This document shows positions 41,836 through 51,854 of a stretch of 64,000 nt of DNA, piece by piece. Location of the stretch: assembly GCA_013407085.1 (NCBI GenBank), contig JACCGJ010000626.1, positions 124,001 through 188,000 of the forward strand, in the 5' to 3' direction. The DNA is from Atriophallophorus winterbourni. Its lineage: Eukaryota > Platyhelminthes > Trematoda > Plagiorchiida > Microphallidae. Numbering within the stretch: the first letter of the stretch is position 1; the number at the start of each line of letters is the position of its first letter. The notes under the pieces were generated by a model. It was not told the origin of the DNA and ran no database searches. It worked only from the letters and a program-made list of their open reading frames with translations. The position numbers and the translations under genes were made by a program.

Positions 41836-43438
41836 GACTGTCGCTTTATAGACTCTACCCTTGAGTAGCAGAGACAGTCCTTTCTGACGCCAGAGGTGAC
41901 CTAGGTTGCGGAATGCTACGGTCGCTTTAGAAATGCGTGCCGAGACCTCGTTATCTAACGATGCAGAATTATTGATACAACTACCGAGATACGTAAAACG
42001 ATCCACAATTTCAAGCGCCTGATTGTCAAGTAATAAAGCCTTGTTCGATAAGTCGATGTCCTGCAGAAGAACACTGCACTTAGAGGGCGCAAAACGCATT
42101 CCAAATGCGGGCACAATACTAGATAGCTTGTTCAGTATCGCCTGTGCATCTGTGTATGAGTCGAAGAGCAGAACTATGTCATCAGCATAATCCAAGTCGA
42201 GAAGCTTGACGCCTGGCATTATGTGAACTCCGAAGGCTGGAGCACCGTCGCTGCATAATTCCATGATAGCATCAATTACGAAATTGAACAAAAACGGAGA
42301 AATCGGACATCCTTGTCGGACGCCACTTGTAGTGTTGAATTTGGGAGAAAGTTCGTTGTAAACCTTAACGCATCCGGATGTATGAGCATAAAGTGCGCGT
42401 AGTATGTTGACATACTTATGCGGAACGCCTTTGCACAGCAAGGTCTTAAACAGGACATTTCGATCGACTGAATCAAATGCTCCTTTGAAGTCTAAAAAGA
42501 TGGCTATTGTCGGCTGTCGATAGGTGTGCCGCAGTTCTAATATCCGTCGAAGAGTAAAAATGTGGTCGACACAGCCTCTGCCAGGCCGGAAGCCAGCTTG
42601 CTGCTCACGGATCTGTGATTCCCTATGCGATGTTAATCTTCGAAGACATATGGACGCTAATAATCTCGTAATGATGGGAGTGAGACTTATCCCACGGTGA
42701 TTAGAGCATGAGCTTCGCACACCTTTTTTAAATATAGGTATGATAACTGATTCGCCCCAACTCGGAGGGATGGATTCTGACATCCACACTTCACGGAGGA
42801 GATCTCCTAATGTGCTGATTAGGACTTGGCCACCTTCTTTGAACAAAACAGGCGGTATGTCATCGGGGCCAGCAGCTTTGAATCGTTTCATGGATTCGAT
42901 ACATGCTTTAATTTCTAAATCATTAGGGGGATCTACGCTAACAGGCCAAGGATCACACTGCCTCAAGTGAGGGAATGATTCTGTTGCAGGCGACCAGCTG
43001 AATTGTTCTTCAAAATGTTCGGCCCAGCGTGACAGGCGGCGATTCTTATTAGTAATAAGAGTACCGTCTAATTCCGCTATAGTCTCACTCACTCCTTGTT
43101 TCGTAGGCCCAGTCGATCGAATAATTTGGAAGAGTTTTCGCACGTTACCCGCATTATTTGCTATTTCCATTTCTTCGACCGTATTTAGCCACCACCTTTC
43201 TCTGTCTAGTCTTAGGCTCCCTTTAAGTTCATTACTCATGCGTCTACGCTCTGTGTTGTCTCCAGGACCATGAGGTATTTCGCGTTGCTGGTGAAGAATT
43301 TCTATAGAGCGCTGTGAAATCCAGTGGGACTCTTGGGTTAGTTGTGCAGTCTCACAGGCTGTTATTGCGGCGGCTAGCACAATCCCTGCTATTTTGTTCC
43401 ACCTTTCATCGGTAGTTGCATACTGGGCAACTGGGAGT
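41836..43438 (-). pseudogene. RTE-type LINE copy 3, reverse transcriptase with intact YADD
   Basis: A single open frame carries WINTVEEM-type fingers, KAAGPDDIPPVLFKEGGQ, REQQAGFRPGRGCVDHIFTL, AIFLDFKGAFDSVDRNVL, SGVRQGCPISPFLFNFVIDA and LLDLDYADDIVLLFDSYTD. It breaks off after LLLKGRVYKATV at the border with the snurportin block, so the C-terminus and 3' UTR are missing. Upstream, a SINE at 43439-43676 separates it from its endonuclease. Confidence 0.85.
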
Positions 43439-43676
43439 ATTATTATTATTATGTATTAAAGCACAAGTCTGAACCAGGCAAAGTGCCGTACAGTAAGATA
43501 CTGCACGTGGGCTGAGATACTGTCAGGTTGCCCAGGCCTAGACAGATACGAAAAATAAAATAAAAATGGTAGTGAGACTCCAGCCTGTTTCAGCATGCAG
43601 CTCACTACCGGTGGCCAATCAATTTAGCACGGTGTTAGCTACACAGCACAGAAGTACTGCATGATTGCACATCCGT
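43439..43676 (-). repeat. SINE-like repeat, precisely delimited insertion (238 bp)
   Basis: Comparing with the empty site in RTE copy 2 (GGGAGTGAGTTACTC at 28050) gives exact borders: the insert is flanked by GGGAGT and GAGTTAC. It begins (sense strand) ACGGATGTGCAATCATGC and ends TTTAATACAT plus an (AAT)n run. This defines the family: about 225 bp body, simple-repeat tail. No convincing tRNA-type A and B boxes were seen. Confidence 0.85.
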
Positions 43677-44088
43677 GAGTTACTCAAGGTGGTCCTATAA
43701 ATGTCTTGAACTGCAGGCTGAAAGAATTTTTCGACAGCAATGCGTTTCCCATTCGAGGCTTCGTACCGGAGAACTTTAACGAGAACCTACATCGCACAAG
43801 AGCATGATCTGAATCTACGCAGGTATTCCAAAAAGAGCGGCAGTCCTCAATGCAACCTCTCCAACGAGCACTTATGGCGATATGGTCGATTTGGGCCGAA
43901 GGTTGGCTTCCATCCGGCGAGCGCCATGTGGCACATTGACATCTTTTATGGCGAAAGGAGGTGCTACTAATGAATAATCGAGATTGTGGACAGAATGGTA
44001 TAAACCGTTCACCATTATCTGTGCGTTGGCTTTCAAGACCAAACATGCCACCTAATTGTGATTCAGATGTATCTAAGCGACCTAGTCT
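43677..44088 (-). pseudogene. RTE-type LINE copy 3, endonuclease C-terminal half
   Basis: MFGLESQRTDNGERFI, QIDHIAISARWRGC and VDSDHALVRCRF, nearly identical to 28023-28450. The N-terminal half is replaced at 44088 by a fragment of a different RTE copy. Confidence 0.8.
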
Positions 44089-44745
44089 GGCTTGCTACTC
44101 GTGGGTCTGTGATTCCCTATGCGATGTTAATCTTCGAAGACATATAGACGTTAATAATCACGTAATGATGGAAGTGAGAGTAATCCCACGGTGATTAGAG
44201 CACGAGCTTCGCACAACTTTTTTAAATATAGGTATGATAACCGATTTACCCCAACTCTGAGGTACAGGTTCTGACAATCACACCACACGGAGGAGATCGC
44301 CTTATGTACTGATTAGTAATTGGCCACCTTCTTTGAACAAAACAGGCGGTATGTCATCGGGGCCAACCGCTTTGAATCGTTTCATGGATTCGATACATGC
44401 TTTAATTTCTAAATCATTAAGGGGATATACGCTAACAGACCAAGGATCACACTGCTTCAAATGAGGGAATGATTCTGTTGCAGGCGACCAGCTGAATTAT
44501 TCTTCAAAATGTTCAGTCCAGTGTGAGAGGCGGCGATTCTTGTTAGTGATACGAGTACCGTCTATTTCAGCGATAGTCTCACTCACTCCATTTTTCGTAG
44601 GCCACGTCGATCGAATAAGTTGGAAGCGCTTTCGCACGCTACCCGCACTATTTGCTATTTCCATTTGTTCGAACTTATTTAGCCACCACTTTTCTCTGTC
44701 TAGTCTTAAGCTCCATTTAAGTTCATTCTTCACGCGTCTACGCTC
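44089..44745 (-). pseudogene. RTE-type LINE copy 4, RT fingers fragment
   Basis: Matches RTE copy 1 at 25800-26430 (MKNELKWSLRLDREKWWL, RSTWPTKNGVSETIAEID), and with the following 500 bp forms a duplicate of that block. It contains an early stop and frameshifts. Confidence 0.75.
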
Positions 44746-44749
44746 TCAA

Positions 44750-45124
44750 TAGTCAATAATCAATAGTTTTATTGTGGTAATAAAAGCTGATAGCTTGTAA
44801 GAAACCACTGGGTGGTGTGTACAGAGGGTCGCACAAAGCGTGCTAAAAAGCATACATGATGAGATAAAAAACGGAGGCAAATGGGCCTTATAGTGGGCCA
44901 TGTTCTCGTATAGCATACACCTTGATTGGACATTTGTGGCTTTTTATAGGGAGAAGTGTCAGCCCAAGACACATTTCCACCACGTCCTCTAGTGCATGAC
45001 GGACTTGCGGACGGTTGCTTTGGCGTGAGCAACGTTGATCCTTGTAAGCTGGGGAGAAAAGACTGGAAAAAGTGTTAGTCGCTAGGTGAGTGGTATATAA
45101 GTATAGTGGGGTATGTATGTATGT
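44750..45124 (-). mobile_element. CR1-like LINE 3' fragment (duplicate of 26440-26812)
   Basis: Same sequence with a few substitutions. Its low-coordinate end carries CCACAATAAAA-type sequence on the - strand. Confidence 0.5.
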
Positions 45125-45126
45125 AT

Positions 45127-45352
45127 GTATGAAAGCACAAACCTGATCCAGGCAAAGTGCCGTACAGTCAGAGACTGCACGTGGGCTAAGATACTGTCAG
45201 GTTGGCCAGGCCTAGACAGATATGAGAAAGAAAATAGAAATTGTAGTGAGACTCCAGCCTGTTTCAGCATGCAGCTAACCACCGGTGGCCAATCAATTTA
45301 GCACGGTGTTAGCCGCACAGCACAGAAGTACTGTACGATTGCACATCCGATA
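45127..45352 (-). repeat. SINE-like repeat, full length
   Basis: Complete version of the copy truncated at 26817-26940, preceded by a (GTAT)n run. Confidence 0.8.
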
Positions 45353-45355
45353 TAG

Positions 45356-46200
45356 TGGGGTAGATCGGAATGGAGAAAGATAAACGAAAGTCACTTGAAA
45401 GTTGATTGCCATAGGTGTTTGACTAGGCGTTGCTTAAACGAGGACAGTGACTCTGCACCTACCACCTCCGGCAGGAGAGCGTTCCAGACACGGCATATGC
45501 GAAGAGGTAGGAAATACCTTCGACTGTTCAATCGGCTGTTCTGACGAACAATCTTGAGATTGTACCCGCGGTGATTGCGTCTATTGGATAGAGGCATCAA
45601 GGACTTGCAAGGGTGCTGATTCACTGTGAGAATGTGAAAGGTCAAAAGCAAATCTCCGTGGAGGAGTTGGTAGCGGAGTGAGAAGATGCCGCTATACTGC
45701 AGCCGTTCTTCGTAGGACATGTTTTGAAGGCAGTTGATAAGCTTTTGTTACTCGCCGTTGTGGCTGTTCGAGGGCCTTCATGTCTTGTTGGAGCCACGGA
45801 TGCCACGCACTGACTGCATATTCGAGCGGGGGGGGGCGGATGTAAGCGGACAGTAGCCGTGGGAAGAGTCGTCGATCAAAGCGTCTGAAAAGTCGCCTCA
45901 GAAGACCAACACTGTGGTTTGCGGTTCTTGCAGCCTGGTCGCACTGGCTGGAGCAACCCAAGTCTTGCAGTACGATGACGCCGAGGTCGCTTACCTGGTC
46001 CACATGGTGCAAAAGTTCGAACCCCAAGTGATAAGCGTAACGAACGGAGTGTCGAATGGTCAGAATGTGGCATTTTTATTTGAACGGTAAATTGTGTTTT
46101 AATGACCACTGGTAGAAACGGTCGAGGTCACGTTGCAGGAGCTGATGATCATCAAAGCTAGATATAAGACGCCAAACCTTGAAGTCATCTGCGAAGAATT
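45356..46200 (-). pseudogene. CR1-like LINE (LINE-C type) RT C-terminal fragment
   Basis: Overlapping frames carry VSDLGVIVLQDLGCSSQCDQ, VGLLRRLFRRFDRRLFPRLL, LEYAVSAWHPW, then YSGIFSLRYQLLHGDLLLTF and ICRVWNALLPEVVGAESLSS. These are the post-RT domain of the LINE-B/C group. At least two frameshifts. Confidence 0.75.
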
Positions 46201-46203
46201 TAT

Positions 46204-46574
46204 TTAGGGCGCTGTGAAATCCAGTGGGACTTAGGTTGATTGTGTAGTCTCACAGGCTGTTATTTCGCGGCTCGCATAATACCTGCTATTTTGTTCCACC
46301 TTTCATAAGCAGTTGCACACAGAGCAACTGGGAGTGAGTTACTCAAGGTGGTCCTATAAATTTCTTGAACTGCAGCCTGAGAGAATTTTTTAACCGCAAT
46401 GCGTTTCTCATCTTCTTCTTCTTCTGAATCGAAAGCAGAAGGGATGAAATTCCGTTTAAGCTTCATCACAAAGCCTCATCCTAAGGCTTCGTACCGGAGA
46501 ATTTAACGAGAACCTACATCGCACAAGAGCATGATCTGAATCTATGCAGGTATTTCCAAAGGAGCGCCAGTCCT
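46204..46574 (-). pseudogene. RTE-type LINE fragment spanning the endonuclease/RT border
   Basis: Matches 27925-28240 with an expanded CTTCTTCTTCTTC-type stretch near 46411-46423. It continues at 47033-47141 after an interruption by other LINE 3' ends. Confidence 0.65.
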
Positions 46575-46720
46575 CAATTCAGTTCAGTTCAGTAGGCACA
46601 GGACAGTAAGTGGCTGACAAGCCAATCGAGCGTCAAGAATTTCTTTTGGTGGAAAGCTGCGGAGAAGCACCCACCACTGCCAAAGGGTCAATCCTTTTTC
46701 TCCGTGTGGAACCTCTGATG
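46575..46720 (-). mobile_element. LINE-A 3' end fragment
   Basis: Same 3' UTR as 31192-31320, with the (TGAAC)n terminal repeat at its low-coordinate end directly against RTE sequence. A short, strongly 5'-truncated insertion. Confidence 0.65.
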
Positions 46721-47032
46721 ATCAATAGTCAATAGAGTATTGTGGAAATAAAAGCTACAAGCTTAATAGAATAACCACATGATAGTTAACACATTGGGTC
46801 GTAGGACTAGGAGAATGTAGTTGGGGGAACACCGCGCTATAATCGATGCACTGCCAAAACGTAATTTTCTTTTTTCTCTGTTTGCAATCTTTGATGATCG
46901 CGGTGCCAGGCGATGTACCAGATAGTAGTAGGACAGCAACGCGCAATAATCGAAGCTGGAAAAAAGAAAAGGCAGTTTATCCTCACCAGCACGGTGAGAT
47001 GTCAGCTGATGGAGAATCAAGAATAAGAAGAT
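46721..47032 (-). mobile_element. LINE 3' fragment, unassigned subfamily
   Basis: Its end, read on the - strand, is AATACTCTATTGACTATTG, like other CR1-like 3' ends here. The rest resembles the 31320-31440 UTR (GATCGCG.TGCCA, CCTCACCAG.ACGGTGAGA). Confidence 0.5.
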
Positions 47033-47141
47033 GTCCTCTCCAGCGAGCACTTATGACGATATGGTCGATTTGGGCCGAACGTTCGCTTCCATCCGGCGAG
47101 CGCCATGTGGCACATTGACATGGTTTTAGGGCGAAAGTCAA
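47033..47141 (-). pseudogene. RTE-type LINE endonuclease scrap
   Basis: Matches 28243-28345 (CCAGCGAGCACTTATG.CGA and CATCCGGCGAGCGCC). It is the continuation of the RTE piece ending at 46574. Confidence 0.65.
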
Positions 47142-49960
47142 TAGTCAATAGTATATTATGGTACAAAAAGCTGAGCTAAAAATATAACCATAGGATAGTC
47201 AGTACAGGGGGTCGGGTGGCGTTTAGCGGGTTCGGCGTCAATTGCCAAAGTTCAGTAAAGCGTGGGGTTATGTATCATAACAGTCAATACAGGGGGAGAT
47301 GAATTGGCGAGGTTCCGTAAACGTATCTGGAAAAAAAGAGGAAAATGGGTGCAGTATCGAGAAGAAGAAAAAGCGAGAATCCATTAAACTTGTTGAGAAA
47401 AATAGAGATAAGCGTCAAGTCGCTTTTTAAAAATCGAGAGCGATGGGGAGGTTACGACAAAAACTGGTAGATCATTCCAAAAACGAGGGGTACGGACAGA
47501 AAAGAAAAATTTACGGCAGTTCAACCGACTGGGCTGGTGGGCTAGCTTGAAAACATGCCCCCGGGTTCCGGAACTGGTTGCCATCAAAAGCAGTCCATGG
47601 CACAGATGTTTGTTCTCCTTAAGGATCTGGAAAACCAGTATCAGATCCCCTCAGATGCGACGGTAACTGATCGGGAACACGTTGAGTTGCTGGAGGCGGT
47701 CCACATAGTTCAGTAAACTGAGTCCTTTGACGAGCTTTGTGAACCTCCGTTGAGCCTGCTCTAGGACGTGATGGTCACGCTTTAGCCATGGAGACCAAAC
47801 GGATACCGCATATTCCAGGTGGGGTCAGATGTACGCGTGTAGGAGCGAGGAAAAGAGGCGGTGGTCAAAAGACCCGAATACCCTTTTGAGAAGCCCTACG
47901 TTACGATTGGCGACTGATGATGCGAGGGAACATCGGGCTGAGCAGCCAAGATCACTTTGAACCAATACGCCGAGGTCCTTTTCTAGCATACTCACCGAAG
48001 GTTCGGTATTCCCTAGCTTGTAACTAGGTTCGCCAGAGTGACGGATGCGAAGAGATCGGCATTTTCGTGGGTTGAAAGGGAGCTGGTTCGACGTTGCCCA
48101 GTTATTAAGTGAGGTAAGATCGGCTTGCAGGTCATCACAATCATTCGAGGAAGAGAGGATGTGCCATAGCTTGATATCATCTGCTAACATCAGAAACGGC
48201 GAGTTCACACATGCTCCAATGTCGTTGATGAACATCAAGAACAGACGCGGACCGAGTACAGAGCCCTGCGGTAATCCGCATTGTATTGAAAAACAATCGG
48301 AGAGCGATTGTCTGACGCGAACGCGGAGTGTCCTGGAGCGGAGGAATTCGGCTAACCAAGACAAGAGTGGGTTACCAATTCCAAGTAGGCCAAGCTTTTG
48401 CAGTAAAATAGCATGGTTAACACGGTCAAAAGCTTTGGAGAAATCCAAGTATATACATGGCCCGCATCAACAGCCTTGGTCCAGCTGTCCCGCGCCAGAA
48501 GCAAGTTTGTTGTAGAGCAGTGTCCGCGGCGAAACCCATGTTGTTCGATGGCGACAGCATTCGTGTTCTCCATAAAAGCCATCAAATCATCGGATACAAT
48601 AGATTCCATTACTTTGGAAAGCACAGGGAGCAGAGTGACTGGGCGGTAATTTGCAGGATCACTGCGGTTTCCACCTTTATATATCGGGGTTATGATCCCT
48701 TGTTTCCAATCTTCGGGAACATGGGAGATATCGAACAGACGTTGGAAGTACATGGAAAGTGGTTCACAAAGTTGCACAGCAACCGCACGCAATGCTTTCG
48801 GTGTAATCCGGTCTACTCCAGGTGATGAATTTTCACGGAGCTGCATGATCTTTTTATATACACGTTCAGCGGTGAACAGAATAGTAGAGTCTAGGTGGGG
48901 GTGGGGTGATATTCAACGAAGATGGTTGGCAATTCTGGAATACCGGCATGTAGCGATCCTTCAGTGTATTTGCGGCTTCCATAGAAGTCGATGTGGAGCC
49001 GCCTTTAATTTTCAGTGGGGGGATTCCAGTTTTCACTTTTCTTTTGTCATTTATATGGCGGTATAGCGGTTTTTGGTTGTTCAGAAACCGTGCAGTTAAC
49101 TTGTTATGGTAATCCAGCTTATCTTGACGCACTAGAGACGTACAGTGGTTGCGTAATTGTCGATATGCTTCCCAATTTCGCGCACACTCTTCCGATCGGA
49201 ACTTACTCCAAGCAGCGTTTCTGCAGCAGATCCACTTACGAGTTCTACTACGAATGAAAGTACGTAGGATACGTCGTTTGTCTGTTTTGGAAGTCGATGA
49301 TTGTTGCAGTAGACAGTGCCACTGGGAGACAAATCTGGACCAGGTGAGCTCAGGATCGCCATTTAACATGAAGTTGAAATTGTTAGCAGTGACAATTTCT
49401 TGAAACGCCATGTAGTCCGTAACTACCCGTACCAGGGGTACCTCCTCGTGAAGGAATTCGGCGTAAGAAACGAAAACAAATGTCAGTACGACGTGGTCGC
49501 TCTTCCCTAAGGGCCGTTCATAATGAATTTCTTCTACCATCAGTTCCTCGTTAGTCAGCACTAGATCGAGTAAAGATGGACAATCGCCACTCCGAAAGCG
49601 TGTAGCAACATTAACGTGGTTGTACAAAGGATGGCTGCTGATGAAATCATCCAGATCCGCAGCAAACGTATTTGGACAGGGTTCGCCGACGACTTCAGGA
49701 GAGTTAAAATCCCCCATCAGCAATGCGTGCGAGTGGGGTAGTGATAAAGCGAAGCGAATGGATGCAATAATGACATCATCAATGGGGCGTTGAGTATTCG
49801 GTGGACGAAGAGCTTAGCCACGTTTCGGATACAGCTATTATGTCAAAATGACGAGCAGCATGCTTCAAGCGAAGTTCTGCAAGTTTGCTGAGTAAACCCT
49901 GCGCGTTCGTGTAGAGACAGTTCAAGCCCTCACGCGTAAGGTTAGGATCAGCATCATTTA
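47142..49960 (-). pseudogene. LINE-C ORF2, CR1-like, broken
   Basis: The frame starts after the shift site with CLYTNAQGLLSKLAELRLKH and AVSETWLSSSS. A deletion removes the middle of the endonuclease, then LLMGDFNSPEVVG and GKSDHVVLTFVF follow. The RT has YRPVTLLPVLSKVMESIV, HGFRRGHC, MDFSKAFDRVNHAIL, GLPQGSVLGPRLF and LMLADDIKLW. The end carries FFFSVRTPRFWNDLP. At least four frameshifts or stops. It terminates with TACTATTGACTATTG at 47142. Confidence 0.82.
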
Positions 49961-49969
49961 TACGAATAT

Positions 49970-50945
49970 CTAGACCGCCGATCCCGTTTGGATCGGCTCT
50001 TGTGAGTTTTTTTGGTTCGTCGAGTCTGTCTGCACCATATTCGTTTCGGTTAATGGAAGCGGTGGCGTCAATCGCGGTTTACTGTTAATCCGCTTTTCCA
50101 GGGCCCAGCGAAGACGAACTTCTGCTGGAGCACAATGCCTTTGTCGATACCATTGTTGCAAAGCGTCGTTCACCATAGATTCAGATTCAAAGGTGACCTT
50201 AAGTATGCGAGGACCTGATCCTTTGTAGCTGGGAGAAGCTGGCAAACGCGTCAGGGAAGTAGTTAAGGTATCGGCAATTTTACTTAATTGCTGTAAGAAG
50301 CGCCACTGTTCGCAATCTTGAGTGGTGTTTTTGTCAGCATCACTATCATTCAATTCAGGAACGCCAGGAACAAAGATGCTTTTTTGTCACTTTCGTGTTT
50401 CCAATCGTAATTCTCTTGCTTTTTCGCTTGCCTATCTGCCCATGATATATCGGGGAATATACGGATGGGGGACGAGATGTTTCGAAGCATGTAAGCGGAT
50501 AAAAGAACGGATTCAACATCTGCTAACGATTTTAACACGATGCGCAACAATCTTGGCTCACCAGCGTGTGCCGATTTGTGGTGTCTTGACAAGCGGACCA
50601 TGCTAGCCGGTTTTATGTTAAGGCTTAGCTCTTGACACAACTTCTTCCATTGTTCCACATCTTCAGATTGACGCGCTATGAAGCTGTGTGAATCAGTCTC
50701 GGGGACATTGGAGCAAATTGGGGGTTTAACTACTGACTTCTGTGCTGGTGGGAGTGATGTAACAGCAAAGTTCGAAATAGGTGAGCTTACTTGTTCTACA
50801 CCGTTATAAACTACTAGAGTATTGCATGGAAACGCAGAAGAGAACTTGGCTTCAAGAAGATCCAAGCGCTTTTTTGTGTTTCGAAGGACTGCTTATATTC
50901 ATTGATCAGGTTGATCATATAACGTATAAGCGGTGAGAAGTGAGA
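49970..50945 (-). pseudogene. LINE-C ORF1, RNA-binding-like protein with one frameshift
   Basis: The first part (50350-50880) reads KFSSAFPCNTLVVYNGVEQV, PRLLRIVLKSLADVESVLL and FPDISWADRQ. An A-run near 50370 shifts the frame, then KSIFVPGVPE-like sequence continues into 49970-50353 with GPRILKVTFESESMVNDALQ and QKNSQEPIQTGSAV before TAG. The PRLLRI and FPDISWADR blocks recur in the fragment at 36545-36960. The function is nucleic-acid binding by analogy with other LINE ORF1 proteins. Confidence 0.7.
49977..50012 (-). promoter_or_regulatory. Candidate -1 frameshift signal, LINE-C
   Basis: Read on the - strand: AAAAAAC (50006-50012) in ORF1 phase CAA AAA AAC, an 8 nt spacer, then an 8 bp perfect stem GCCGATCC/GGATCGGC with loop AAACG (49977-49997). 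The -1 frame leads directly into the LINE-C ORF2 endonuclease start. Confidence 0.75.
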
Positions 50946-51854
50946 GTGAGTGAGTGAGAGATAGCTTATATTGCCGCCATAAACGATCTCGTTTACGGGT
51001 AGACCGACGAAATCGAGTAGTCCACCAGGGCGGCCTATGATGCTTTTTCACGACTTGCAGCGGAGCGTGCTTGTCTTGTAACTCCTTAAGATACTTAAAA
51101 ATTCTATCCCAGTTTTCACTTACATTAAAATCGTTAGAGAACTGAAAGAAAGATTTTGAAGTCTGTACAAAAATCCCATTCTACAAGCCTAAAATTTCGT
51201 CTAGGGCGAGCAGTAGATTTATGAAACCGCAGTACCGCTTCGAAGCTTATCATTACGTGATCACTTTTGCCGAGCAGTGGTAGGTATTTTAAAAATCTAA
51301 CGGCTTCGGGCTGAGACGACAATACTAGGTCGAGAGTGGATGGAGTACATCCATTACAAAACCTCGTAGGATCACGCACATGCTGATGCAGCGCATGATC
51401 ATGGAGCCATTCGAGAAACATTTCGGATTGTTTGGTGACTAAACCTACAGAGACGGCCCAATTTATGTCTGGGAGGTTGAAATCACCTAAGGTGGGTACG
51501 CTGGGAGCTGATTGAAACAACCTATCGAGCGTCTCAATCAGCTGTGTAATCTCCTGCTGGGCTGCACTAGGTGTGACGTAGACACAACCAATTGCGAGGG
51601 CTGACTTGTAGCAAGTCAGGATACTCGTAACAACTTGGACGTTTTCACTGGTTAGGGATATACCCGTTCCTGTATTGTGTAGGCCATACTCTAGGAAGAG
51701 TGCAACGCCACCGCCTCTCCTGTCGCCAGGTCTATTGCATCTAATGACGAGATACTGCTCGCTGATGTTTATTGGCACAACGTCAAGCGCGAACAGCCAG
51801 GTCTCAGAAGGCGCTATAACCCGGGGGTGCAACTCAGCCACACGAAGAGAGACG
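50946..51854 (-). pseudogene. LINE-A copy 2, endonuclease part
   Basis: RVIAPSETWLFALDVVPINI, TLGDFNLPDINWAV and GKSDHVMISFEAVL, about 95% like copy 1. It ends at 50946 within the linker where LINE-C begins, so the RT is lost. Its upstream part is across LINE-B at 54414. One small deletion gives a premature frame end near 51165. Confidence 0.82.
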
